From Mucilaginibacter tolerans (GTDB lineage: Bacteria > Bacteroidota > Bacteroidia > Sphingobacteriales > Sphingobacteriaceae): a DNA stretch of 64,000 bases. The DNA lies in NCBI RefSeq assembly GCF_030519375.1, contig NZ_JAUMKB010000025.1, positions 1 to 64,000 on the forward strand, read 5' to 3'. The number at the start of each line of letters is the position of its first letter. Position 1 is the first letter of the stretch. Below the pieces are notes generated by a model. The model did not search any database. It was not told where the DNA came from and was given only the letters and a program-made list of their open reading frames with translations. Positions 8,239-16,337 of the stretch are shown in pieces. A program made the translations under genes and the position numbers.

Positions 8239-11200
8239 TTAGTTAAATATATAACGTAAACCTAACTGAGCTTGCCAGCGCGATAATTGGCTGATATCAG
8301 TTTTGTATGAGCTGGTAACAGGTATCAGGTTGTTGGCGTCAAGATACGGGAATGAATATTTAGCCTGACCTGTAGCAGCGTCAATTCCCTGGTATTTCAA
8401 CACTGCTACTGAACCATTGTTAAATCCGTTAAATGAAGTCTGGTATAAACCCCAGTTACGATTCAGGAGGTTACCAACGTTGATAATATCAAATGTTACC
8501 TCTAAAGTATTCTTTACCTTACCTGATTGTATAAAGAAATCTTGTGCAAGGTGCAAGTCTGCTCTTTTATAAGTTGGCAATATAGCTCCGTTCCTTTTAG
8601 CAAATTGACCTCTGTGTTTGCTTAGATATGGATCTTGATTGATAAAGTTATTTAACTGTGTCCATAACTGATCTGGTGTACGCAAGTCCTTTGCATCATT
8701 AGCAACTAAAATGATATCTCCTTTGCTTCTAGGGATATACATTAAATCATTATTAGCGCCATCGTTGTTAAGATCGCCGATAGCACCTGTATTACTAGCT
8801 GTTGTATAAGAAACTGCACCGTTATTTGCTGCTTCGAATATCAACCCAACAGTTGTTGCTGCATGCTTAAAGTATTCCTTTTTATAAGCAAAGGATGCAA
8901 TAACACGGTTTGGTTGTACATAAGAGCTATTTGACAGATTATCAGCATTAGGGTTACCTGCAACATACCTTGTGCTCCAGATGGTTGATGCTGTTGAACC
9001 ACCATCGTTCACGTCTTTAGATACCGTATGAGTATATGCTACGTTTGCATACAAGCCATTGCTGAAGCTTTTTTGCAACTGGCCGGTAATGAACCATGAA
9101 TACCCTTTGTTGGTATTGGTCATGTAATAAAGACCGGTGATTGAAGGATTTTGCGCGGTTGCAGCAGAAGCAGCAGGCGTAGTATTCTTAGAATTATAAC
9201 GAATCTGCCCTTCAGTTCCAGGTAATATGGTATACCCATCAGAAAGCACCAAATTTTTATGGTATATGGCATTGATGTCTTTGCTATAAGCACCTTCGAT
9301 AGTTGCGATAACGCCGCCGGGTAATTTTTGGTCAACAGCCAAATTTGTTCTCCAAATTTTAGGGTATTTCAGATTTGGATCCGCAATGTCTAACTCATAC
9401 GATGTGTTTGCAACAGCATTCGCTGGCCTGTTCGCATTTACGTTCGGATTGAATATCAGCTGTGCGTTTTGCGCCGGGGTATTATTTATATTACCTTTAT
9501 TTATAGTATAAGAACCGAATAATACTCCATTATTTGAAGCCTGGTTAGATATCCATACAAAAGGTACTGTACCCGTGAATAATCCTGTTCCACCCCTAAC
9601 TTGAGTACTTTGGTCACCTTTCACATCCCAGTTGAAGCCTAAACGAGGTGATAATTGCACCCTGTTTTTTGGTAAAACCGACGGATCAACGTGTGTTCCA
9701 CCCTGGAAGGTTAAAGCAGTTGCGTTTGCGTTTTGTTGCAAAGTAGTTGGGAAATCATCGTAATCGGCCCTTATGCCGTAAGTTATACGAAGATTATCAG
9801 TTGCGTGAAATTTGTCCTGAGCATATACGCTGTAAATACCCGCCTTAATTTTTGCATAAGGGAAAGCTCCTGTTACAGAAAACCTGGTTGAATAAGCTGC
9901 CGCTGGTAAACCATTTAGGAAATCGTAAGCAGAGTTATAGGTATACAACCCATTGTAGTTTGGAGCAAAACCATTTTTATAGCTCTGGATTTGGTCGTTT
10001 GTACCAATAGTAATCTCATGCCTTCCAGCATATATCGTAAAGTCGTCAGAAAACTGTGCAATGTTTGTATTTAATATGTTATTCGCGGTAAATAACTCAT
10101 AACCGAAACTAGTCATAACTGCTGATGCAGTAGTTTCAGTGACGATTCCGGTAACCGGATCACTAGTAGCAACACCATTGCCAATATCAACCATTGGAAT
10201 TGCAGCGCCACCCAACGAAGCACGGTAATCGCGCAAAGCTGAGTAACCTACAGTTAATCTGTTTGACATGCTGCTGCTGATACGGGTATCCAACTCAATA
10301 ATACCTATATTGAAATTATTGTTGATACGATAACCAGAACCATAAAATGGCAGGGTAGTCACACCCGGAGCACGCGTAGTATTGCTAATACCCACGATAC
10401 CTGAATTACTTGCCGGCTGATCTTTATAAGATTTCAGATAGAAGTATTTTGCACTCAGCGTATTGTTCTTGTCAATATTCCAGTCAATCTTAGCTGTTAA
10501 TTTGTCGCTATGAGTTTGATAGCTATAACCCTGATATGCGCCCGGGTTGTAGTGATATTTGGTGAGCAAGGTATCTCTGATCTGATTAAGCGTAGCAGCA
10601 TCCGCCTGGGATACATTTGCCCCGCTTACACCCGGTGCACTTGCAACATAAGAAGTTGCAGGAGCACTAATTCTTTCCTGCTCACCAGATAAGAAGAAGA
10701 ATAACTTGTTTTTGATGATCGGACCGCCAACGCTTAAACCAGTTTGACGATAAGTAAATGGCGTTTTTGTAATGTCGGTAACGCCGGCGTGATAACCAGT
10801 AAGACCAGTGCTGCGGATGTAATCATAAACGGTTCCTTTGAACTCGTTAGTGCCTGATTTAACCACAGTGTTAACCCCTGCGCCTGTAAAGTTACCCTGA
10901 CGAACGTCATATGGTGCAATATCAACTTGTATCTGGTCGATAGCATCCAACGAAATTGGTTGCGAGTTAGCTTGGCCGCCTAATGTGCCTGATAACCCGA
11001 ACGAGTTATTGAACAATGCACCGTCAACAGTGATGTTGTTATAGCCACTGCTGCGTCCACCAAAGTTCAACCCGTTTGCAGAAGGAGTTAATTTTGTAAA
11101 GTCCTGCAATGAACGGTTGATGGTAGGCAGACTTTCGATCTGAGCACGTGTTATGGTTTCGCGTGCACCTGTACGTGAAGAATTGATCACTTTACCCTGG

Positions 11201-11577
11201 GTACCAGTGATAGTCACCTCTTTAAGGTTGGTGTTGTTCTCTTCAATCCTGGCATCAATACGTTGATCCTGGCCAATTGAAAGGGTTATGCCTTCCTGGA
11301 CAAAATCTTTGTAGCCAATAAATGTTATTTTAACTGTGTACGGACCACCTACTCTTAGGTTGGGTAAGTTGTAACGTCCGTCGCCGCGGCTAACGGTAGC
11401 ATATACCGTTCCGGTAGGGATGTGTGTGACTGTTACAGTTGCTCCAGGTATTGCTCCCTTGCTATCGGAAACGATCCCGTTAACTGACGCAGTCGTCACA
11501 CCTTGTGCATTTGCGTTCCTTATCCCAAGGAAACTGATGCTGGTTAATAATAAGGTTAAAAGTAAAAACTTCCTCAT
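8239..11577 (-). CDS. Oar-like TonB-dependent outer-membrane receptor
   Basis: Outer-membrane protein of 1112 residues. Order of parts: signal peptide (1-25, ending NANAQ); a carboxypeptidase-regulatory-like beta domain (about 30-115, with GIVSDSKGAIPGATVTV and GRYNLPNLRVGGPYTVKITFIGY); a TonB plug (about 125-235, with TRAQIESLPTINRSLQDFTKLTP and ITVDGALFNNSFG); then a large beta-barrel ending in LGLRYIFN. The plug wording is that of the Oar group first named in Myxococcus. No SusD-like gene follows, so this is not a SusCD polysaccharide pair. The substrate is unknown; Oar proteins have been linked to adhesion and protein or signal export. Its promoter is a good TTG-N17-TATCTTTG. Confidence 0.9.
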   Translation of the reverse strand: MRKFLLLTLLLTSISFLGIRNANAQGVTTASVNGIVSDSKGAIPGATVTVTHIPTGTVYATVSRGDGRYNLPNLRVGGPYTVKITFIGYKDFVQEGITLSIGQDQRIDARIEENNTNLKEVTITGTQGKVINSSRTGARETITRAQIESLPTINRSLQDFTKLTPSANGLNFGGRSSGYNNITVDGALFNNSFGLSGTLGGQANSQPISLDAIDQIQVDIAPYDVRQGNFTGAGVNTVVKSGTNEFKGTVYDYIRSTGLTGYHAGVTDITKTPFTYRQTGLSVGGPIIKNKLFFFLSGEQERISAPATSYVASAPGVSGANVSQADAATLNQIRDTLLTKYHYNPGAYQGYSYQTHSDKLTAKIDWNIDKNNTLSAKYFYLKSYKDQPASNSGIVGISNTTRAPGVTTLPFYGSGYRINNNFNIGIIELDTRISSSMSNRLTVGYSALRDYRASLGGAAIPMVDIGNGVATSDPVTGIVTETTASAVMTSFGYELFTANNILNTNIAQFSDDFTIYAGRHEITIGTNDQIQSYKNGFAPNYNGLYTYNSAYDFLNGLPAAAYSTRFSVTGAFPYAKIKAGIYSVYAQDKFHATDNLRITYGIRADYDDFPTTLQQNANATALTFQGGTHVDPSVLPKNRVQLSPRLGFNWDVKGDQSTQVRGGTGLFTGTVPFVWISNQASNNGVLFGSYTINKGNINNTPAQNAQLIFNPNVNANRPANAVANTSYELDIADPNLKYPKIWRTNLAVDQKLPGGVIATIEGAYSKDINAIYHKNLVLSDGYTILPGTEGQIRYNSKNTTPAASAATAQNPSITGLYYMTNTNKGYSWFITGQLQKSFSNGLYANVAYTHTVSKDVNDGGSTASTIWSTRYVAGNPNADNLSNSSYVQPNRVIASFAYKKEYFKHAATTVGLIFEAANNGAVSYTTASNTGAIGDLNNDGANNDLMYIPRSKGDIILVANDAKDLRTPDQLWTQLNNFINQDPYLSKHRGQFAKRNGAILPTYKRADLHLAQDFFIQSGKVKNTLEVTFDIINVGNLLNRNWGLYQTSFNGFNNGSVAVLKYQGIDAATGQAKYSFPYLDANNLIPVTSSYKTDISQLSRWQAQLGLRYIFN

Positions 11578-11619
11578 ACTTGTTCTTTAGTTAATTATTG
11601 TGAATGAACTGATGTGGCG

Positions 11620-11647
11620 CAAAGATAAATAACAGACCACTCACCAA
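11620..11647 (-). promoter_or_regulatory. Promoter of the TonB receptor gene (TTG-N17-TATCTTTG)
   Basis: On the minus strand TTG (11647-11645), 17 bases, then TATCTTTG (11627-11620). Both elements and the spacing fit the Bacteroidota -33/-7 promoter. The box ends 42 bases before the ATG at 11577. Confidence 0.65.
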
Positions 11648-11872
11648 TGTTAATTTAATATTAATATTTTTTATGAATTTCTCAACATTTAATACAATTA
11701 ACACACAACTATTTAATGATATGAAAATATCCAGATCATTTTCGCATAAAACATTCATTTTTAAACCGTTGGTTAATCTATTATTTTGATAGAGTTAATA
11801 TTATTTTATCTGTTCAATATGTAAAAAAAGAAGCCCCCAACGGCGGTTTTTTTCTATTCCCGCCTTTTTATT

Positions 11873-11880
11873 TAGCTTTG
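11873..11880 (+). promoter_or_regulatory. -7 promoter box of lpdA (TAGCTTTG)
   Basis: TAGCTTTG is an exact TAnnTTTG match 28 bases before the lpdA ATG. A purine-rich AAAAAAAGGA lies 8 bases before the start and could serve as a weak ribosome-binding site. Confidence 0.55.
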
Positions 11881-11908
11881 GCATCGAATTCAAAAAAAGG
11901 ATAAAAAC

Positions 11909-13297
11909 ATGGACTACGATTTAATTGTAATAGGGTCTGGCCCCGGAGGATATGTAGCTGCTATACGTGCCTCACAGCTTGGCCTGAAAACTGCTATAGT
12001 TGAGAAAGAATCATTAGGTGGCATTTGCCTTAACTGGGGTTGTATTCCGACAAAGGCTTTATTAAAAAGCGCACAGGTATTTGAGTATTTAAATCATGCT
12101 CCTGATTACGGCGTGAAGGTCGCAGGTGGTGAGGTTGATTTCGAATCAGTAATAAAAAGAAGTCGTGGTGTTGCAGACGGAATGAGCAAAGGCGTTCAGT
12201 TCCTGATGAAAAAGAATAAAATTGAAGTAATAATGGGTACCGGCAAGCTAAAAGCAAAAAATACCGTTGAGGTAAAAGCTGCTGACGGTGCTACCAAATC
12301 ATACACTGCAAAGCATATTATTTTAGCTACTGGCGGCCGCTCACGCGAACTTCCTAACATCAAACAGGATGGCGTAAAAGTGATCGGTTACCGTCAGGCT
12401 ATGAACCTTCCAAAGCAGCCAAAGACGATGATTGTGGTTGGCTCCGGTGCTATCGGTATCGAATTTGCCTATTTTTATAATACTATTGGTACCAAAGTAA
12501 CCGTTGTTGAATTCCTGGATAATATTGTTCCTTTAGAAGACGAAGAGGTTTCAAAAGGCTTAAGCCGTATCCTGAAAAAACAGGGTATCGAGATCATGAC
12601 CAGTTCAAATGTTGAATCGGTAGACAGCACCGGAGATATTTGCAAAGTGAGTGTTAAGACCCCTACTGGCAATGTTTCTTTAGAAGCCGAGATCGTATTG
12701 TCCGCGGTAGGTATCAGCACTAACATTGAGGGCATTGGCCTTGAAGAGTTAGGTGTAAAAACCGACAGAGGCAAAGTTATTGTTGACGATTTTTACAAAA
12801 CTAATGTAGAGGGCATTTATGCTATTGGTGATATCGTAAAAGGTCAGGCGCTGGCACACGTTGCTTCTGCAGAAGGCATCATCTGCGTAGAAAAAATAAC
12901 AGGCCATAACCCTGAACCATTAAATTATAATAATATACCGGGCTGTACTTATTGCAGTCCTGAAATTGCTTCGGTTGGTTATACTGAAAAAGCCGCTAAA
13001 GAAGCCGGCTATGAGATTAAAGTGGGTAAATTCCCATTCTCTGCATCAGGAAAGGCGTCCGCCGCAGGCGCTAAAGATGGCTTTGTAAAAGTGATCTTTG
13101 ATGCAAAATACGGTGAGTTCCTTGGCGCACACATGCTGGGCCATAACGTAACTGAAATGATTGCAGAAGTGGTTACCGCCCGCAAACTGGAAACTACCGG
13201 TCACGAGATCATCAAATCGGTTCACCCTCACCCAACCATGAGCGAGGCAGTGATGGAAGCTGCTGCAGAAGCTTACGGTGAGTGTATTCATTTATAA
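11909..13297 (+). CDS. lpdA: Dihydrolipoyl dehydrogenase (E3)
   Basis: FAD-dependent reoxidation of dihydrolipoyl groups with NAD+, the E3 subunit shared by 2-oxoacid dehydrogenases and the glycine cleavage system; 462 residues. FAD-binding GSGPGGYVAAIRASQLG is at the N-terminus, and the redox disulfide is in GGICLNWGCIPTKA (C40 and C45). The NAD Rossmann segment is VVGSGAIGIEFA, the second FAD segment is GIYAIGDI, and the C-terminal catalytic His-Glu pair is in HPHPTMSEAVMEAA. It is monocistronic here; E1 and E2 genes are not in the window. It is followed by a hairpin-forming short repeat, not by a T-rich terminator. Confidence 0.96.
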   Translation: MDYDLIVIGSGPGGYVAAIRASQLGLKTAIVEKESLGGICLNWGCIPTKALLKSAQVFEYLNHAPDYGVKVAGGEVDFESVIKRSRGVADGMSKGVQFLMKKNKIEVIMGTGKLKAKNTVEVKAADGATKSYTAKHIILATGGRSRELPNIKQDGVKVIGYRQAMNLPKQPKTMIVVGSGAIGIEFAYFYNTIGTKVTVVEFLDNIVPLEDEEVSKGLSRILKKQGIEIMTSSNVESVDSTGDICKVSVKTPTGNVSLEAEIVLSAVGISTNIEGIGLEELGVKTDRGKVIVDDFYKTNVEGIYAIGDIVKGQALAHVASAEGIICVEKITGHNPEPLNYNNIPGCTYCSPEIASVGYTEKAAKEAGYEIKVGKFPFSASGKASAAGAKDGFVKVIFDAKYGEFLGAHMLGHNVTEMIAEVVTARKLETTGHEIIKSVHPHPTMSEAVMEAAAEAYGECIHL

Positions 13298-13309
13298 GAG
13301 CTGATAGTT

Positions 13310-13369
13310 GATGGTTCATAGTTCATGGATTGTTCCTGCTATGAACCATCGACTATGATCTATGAACCA
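13310..13369. repeat. Inverted short repeat (CTATGAACCATC family)
   Basis: GATGGTTCATAG (13310-13321) and CTATGAACCATC (13339-13350) form a perfect 12-bp stem, with GTTCATGG in the loop. A further copy, CTATGAACCA, lies at 13360-13369. The repeat reaches to within 4 bases of the ATG chosen for the next gene and supplies a false in-frame ATG at 13362. Confidence 0.7.
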
Positions 13370-13373
13370 ATCT

Positions 13374-14213
13374 ATGAAACTCCACACCATCGATACCGGC
13401 TTTTTTAAACTAGATGGCGGGGCTATGTTTGGCGTCGTTCCTAAAACTATCTGGAACAAAACAAATCCGGCTGACGAGAACAACCTGTGTACCTGGGCCA
13501 TGCGTTGTTTACTGGTTGAAGACGGAGACCGGTTGATATTAATCGATACAGGAATCGGTGATAAGCAGGACGCAAAATTCTTCAGTTACTATTATCTTCA
13601 TGGTGATGCAAGTTTAACCTCGTCTCTCGCCAAACTTGGTTTTACAACGGATGATATTACCGATGTTTTCCTCACCCACCTGCATTTCGATCATGTTGGC
13701 GGTGCGGTAAAGAGACAGGGCGAAAAACTGGTGCCCACTTTTAAAAACGCCACCTATTGGAGCAACCAACAGCATTGGGATTGGGCCATTAACCCTAACG
13801 ATCGGGAAAAAGCGTCCTTTTTAAAAGAAAACATATTGCCTATACAGGAGAGCGGACAGCTAAAGTTTATTGACGCCAGAGATGGTACCCATTTTATGAA
13901 AAGTTTTGATGTCCGCTTTGTTTACGGTCACACCGATGCTATGATGCTGCCGTTGGTGAGTTACAATGGCAGAAAAATATTGTATATGGCTGATCTTCTG
14001 CCATCTGTCGGCCATCTACCTCTACCCTATGTGATGGCGTACGATATGTTTCCTTTAACAACCCTCAATGAAAAGAAAATATTTTTAACCGAAGCCTTGG
14101 AAAAGGAATATATTTTGTATTTTGAGCACGATCCTGTGAACGAATGCTGTACATTACAACAGACTGAAAGAGGTATAAGGGTTAAAGAAACTTTCAAGCT
14201 AAACGAACTGTAA
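13374..14213 (+). CDS. MBL-fold metal-dependent hydrolase
   Basis: Metallo-beta-lactamase-fold protein of 279 residues. The metal site THLHFDHVGG supplies H102, H104, D106 and H107; further ligands are likely in FVYGHTDAMM (His) and YMADLLPS (Asp). The fold resembles quorum-quenching lactonases and alkyl-phosphonate/AHL-type hydrolases, but the substrate cannot be read from sequence. I chose the ATG at 13374 (MKLHTIDTGFF) because the in-frame ATG at 13362 is part of the inverted short repeat. It is cytosolic, with no signal peptide. It lies between lpdA and rpoD without an obvious operon partner. Confidence 0.85.
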   Translation: MKLHTIDTGFFKLDGGAMFGVVPKTIWNKTNPADENNLCTWAMRCLLVEDGDRLILIDTGIGDKQDAKFFSYYYLHGDASLTSSLAKLGFTTDDITDVFLTHLHFDHVGGAVKRQGEKLVPTFKNATYWSNQQHWDWAINPNDREKASFLKENILPIQESGQLKFIDARDGTHFMKSFDVRFVYGHTDAMMLPLVSYNGRKILYMADLLPSVGHLPLPYVMAYDMFPLTTLNEKKIFLTEALEKEYILYFEHDPVNECCTLQQTERGIRVKETFKLNEL

Positions 14214-14287
14214 ACCAAATAGTTAACAAATCAATTTTTAAGTTTAAAAAGCTACTTATTTTAATTTGAATGTAAAGATAGGTTAGG

Positions 14288-14346
14288 TTGTTTTTTTTTC
14301 ATAACAATTTTGTACCTTTGCGCGTTCAATTCTAAATTAAGAATTG
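14288..14346 (+). promoter_or_regulatory. rpoD promoter and 5' UTR hairpin
   Basis: TTG (14288-14290), 22 bases, then TACCTTTG (14313-14320): a good -33/-7 pair. Downstream, CAATTCT (14327-14333) and AGAATTG (14340-14346) form a 7-bp hairpin with a 6-base loop in the short leader, 15 bases before the ATG. Confidence 0.6.
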
Positions 14347-14361
14347 AGGTAATAAATATAG

Positions 14362-15222
14362 ATGAGACAACTCAAAATAACCCAATCTATTACCAATCGC
14401 GAATCACAATCGCTTGATAAATATCTTCACGAAATTGGTAAAGTTGACTTAATCACTGCTGAAGAAGAAGTAATTCTGGCACAAAAGATCAGAGAGGGCG
14501 ATCAGGCGGCTCTTGAAAGACTAACAAAGACCAATCTGCGCTTTGTTGTGTCAGTTGCAAAACAATATCAGAATCAGGGCCTTACACTAGGCGACCTGAT
14601 AAACGAAGGCAATTTGGGCCTTATTAAAGCGGCAAAGCGTTTTGACGAAACTAAGGGTTTCAAGTTCATCTCCTATGCCGTATGGTGGATTCGTCAGTCC
14701 ATATTACAGGCTATTGCAGAGCAATCTCGTATTGTTCGTTTACCATTGAACCAGGTGGGTTCATTGAGTAAGATCAGCAAGGCGTTCTCAAAACTTGAAC
14801 AAGAGTATGAGCGCGAGCCATCGCCCGAAGAATTGGCCGATATGCTGGAAACTACTGTGGACAAGATCTCTGATACATTAAGTAATTCAGGGCGTCATGT
14901 TTCTATGGATGCTCCGTTTGTACAAGGCGAAGAAAATACTTTGCTTGATGTATTGGAAAACCAGGAACCGAACACCGACTCTATTTTGATCAACGAGTCG
15001 CTGTCTGAAGAGATTAAACGTTCGCTTTCAACGCTTACCGAGCGTGAGCGCGAGATCATCGTATTATTCTTCGGACTAGGTACCAACCATCCGCTTTCGC
15101 TGGAAGAAATTGGCGAGAAATTCAATCTGACACGCGAACGCGTTCGTCAGATAAAAGACAAAGCGCTGCAACGATTGAGACATACGTCCAGAAGTAAAAT
15201 TCTGAAATCATATTTAGGTTAA
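14362..15222 (+). CDS. rpoD: RNA polymerase primary sigma factor RpoD/SigA
   Basis: Housekeeping sigma factor, 286 residues, the short Bacteroidota form that begins directly with region 1.2 ([20 protein letters not shown]) and lacks region 1.1 and the large non-conserved insert. Region 2 is clear ([38 protein letters not shown], with the -10 reading helix [17 protein letters not shown]). Region 3 follows, then region 4 with [16 protein letters not shown] and the helix-turn-helix [28 protein letters not shown]. This is the factor expected to read the TAnnTTTG promoters noted throughout the window. It has its own promoter and terminator, so it is monocistronic. Confidence 0.97.
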   Translation: MRQLKITQSITNRESQSLDKYLHEIGKVDLITAEEEVILAQKIREGDQAALERLTKTNLRFVVSVAKQYQNQGLTLGDLINEGNLGLIKAAKRFDETKGFKFISYAVWWIRQSILQAIAEQSRIVRLPLNQVGSLSKISKAFSKLEQEYEREPSPEELADMLETTVDKISDTLSNSGRHVSMDAPFVQGEENTLLDVLENQEPNTDSILINESLSEEIKRSLSTLTEREREIIVLFFGLGTNHPLSLEEIGEKFNLTRERVRQIKDKALQRLRHTSRSKILKSYLG

Positions 15223-15232
15223 TCCTTTGAGG

Positions 15233-15258
15233 CCCCCGGCAAACCACCGGGGGTTTTT
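15233..15258 (+). terminator. Intrinsic terminator of rpoD
   Basis: CCCCCGG (15233-15239), loop CAAACCA, CCGGGGG (15247-15253), then TTTTTATTT. It starts 11 bases after the stop. Confidence 0.9.
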
Positions 15259-15456
15259 ATTTCTATTGTATAAATATCCTTTCTCCTCGATTTGTATTGG
15301 GGCATGTTCAAATAAGATCATTTGCTAACCAATAAATTGCACAATTTACCTCAATTAACCCGTGCTATTTTTGATTCTTGAAACCTCAATTTAGCTTCAA
15401 TCACATTGAATAATTGATAATTTAAAAGTACATTTATCAGCTAAACATAATTTGTT

Positions 15457-16242
15457 ATGACTATCCCTATTTACCAGGCTGATGCTTTTACAAATCGCCT
15501 TTTCGGAGGGAATCCGGCCGCTATTTGTCCGCTTAATGAATGGCTGCCTGACGAAACAATGCAAAAGATAGCCGCGGAAAATAACCTGGCCGAAACAGCC
15601 TTTTTTGTAAAGAATGATGATGGTTATAAACTTAGATGGTTTACGCCAGCTTATGAGATCGACTTGTGCGGACATGCTACACTGGCCTCAGCACACATCA
15701 TATTTACGGAACTGGAGTACAAAGGCGATGTCATAAATTTTGAGACGGTAAAGGCAGGGACCTTGACTATAAAAAAGGATGGCAGCAAGTACACTATGAA
15801 TTTCCCGTCACGCCCACCTATTCCTATTGAATTGCCTAATGGTCTGTCAGAAGCATTAGGGGAGAAAACTCCTGTTGCGGCCTATCGTTCGAGGGATTAT
15901 TTTGTAGTTTATCAATCGGAGGATGATATCGTGGATATCTCTCCTGATTTCTTTGCTTTATCAAAACTGGATACAGTTGGCGTAATAGTGACCGCCCCCG
16001 GTAAGACTGTCGATTTTGTTTCGCGCTTCTTTGCTCCAGGTGCCGGCATACCCGAAGACCCGGTAACAGGTTCGGCCCATTGCAACCTTATACCCTATTG
16101 GGCCAGCAAATTGGGAAAAGATAAATTACACGCTTACCAACTATCATCGCGTAAAGGTGAACTCTGGTGCGAAAACAAGGGTGAACGCGTGCTAATGAGC
16201 GGCAATGCCGTCACCTATTTAAAAGGAGAAATATTTATTTGA
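15457..16242 (+). CDS. PhzF-family isomerase/epimerase
   Basis: 261 residues of the PhzF fold (two-domain, diaminopimelate-epimerase-like). The catalytic glutamate is in NLAETAF (E46). The second-domain loops are IDLCGHATLASAH and PEDPVTGSAHCNL. PhzF itself isomerises a dihydro-hydroxyanthranilate in phenazine synthesis, but most family members, including this one, lie outside any phenazine cluster and their substrates are unknown. No signal peptide. The upstream 234 bases hold the rpoD terminator and otherwise nothing clear. Downstream, an 11-bp inverted repeat separates it from smc. Confidence 0.88.
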   Translation: MTIPIYQADAFTNRLFGGNPAAICPLNEWLPDETMQKIAAENNLAETAFFVKNDDGYKLRWFTPAYEIDLCGHATLASAHIIFTELEYKGDVINFETVKAGTLTIKKDGSKYTMNFPSRPPIPIELPNGLSEALGEKTPVAAYRSRDYFVVYQSEDDIVDISPDFFALSKLDTVGVIVTAPGKTVDFVSRFFAPGAGIPEDPVTGSAHCNLIPYWASKLGKDKLHAYQLSSRKGELWCENKGERVLMSGNAVTYLKGEIFI

Positions 16243-16264
16243 GCTTAAAGCAAAAAGGTAAAAT

Positions 16265-16318
16265 CTGAAAGCTAAGAATTTTAAAAAAACCTTTCAGCTT
16301 TATGCTTTTAGCTTTCAG
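16265..16318. repeat. Inverted short repeat between phzF-like gene and smc
   Basis: CTGAAAGCTAA (16265-16275) and TTAGCTTTCAG (16308-16318) are a perfect 11-bp inverted repeat, with CTTTCAGCTTTATGC copies in the loop. One of the junction-specific repeat clusters. Confidence 0.65.
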
Positions 16319-16337
16319 CGTATAAAAAAGCAGGTTA

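Larger units (their letters stand above)
11578..11908. other. 331-base divergent intergenic region, TonB receptor / lpdA
   Basis: No coding potential seen. It holds the two divergent promoters described separately, with an AT-rich middle (TTAATATTAATATTTTTT). A weak GC-containing hairpin flanked by A and T runs lies near 11826-11852 (GCC-CCCAAC-GGC). It could be an old terminator; support is poor. Confidence 0.5.

Noticed and set aside
8239-11577. SusC-type receptor of a polysaccharide utilisation locus
   Set aside because: No SusD-like gene or glycoside hydrolase is adjacent, and the plug and barrel wording is of the Oar group.
15457-16242. Phenazine biosynthesis gene cluster
   Set aside because: The PhzF-family gene stands alone between rpoD and smc, with no other phz gene; most PhzF relatives are unrelated to phenazines.
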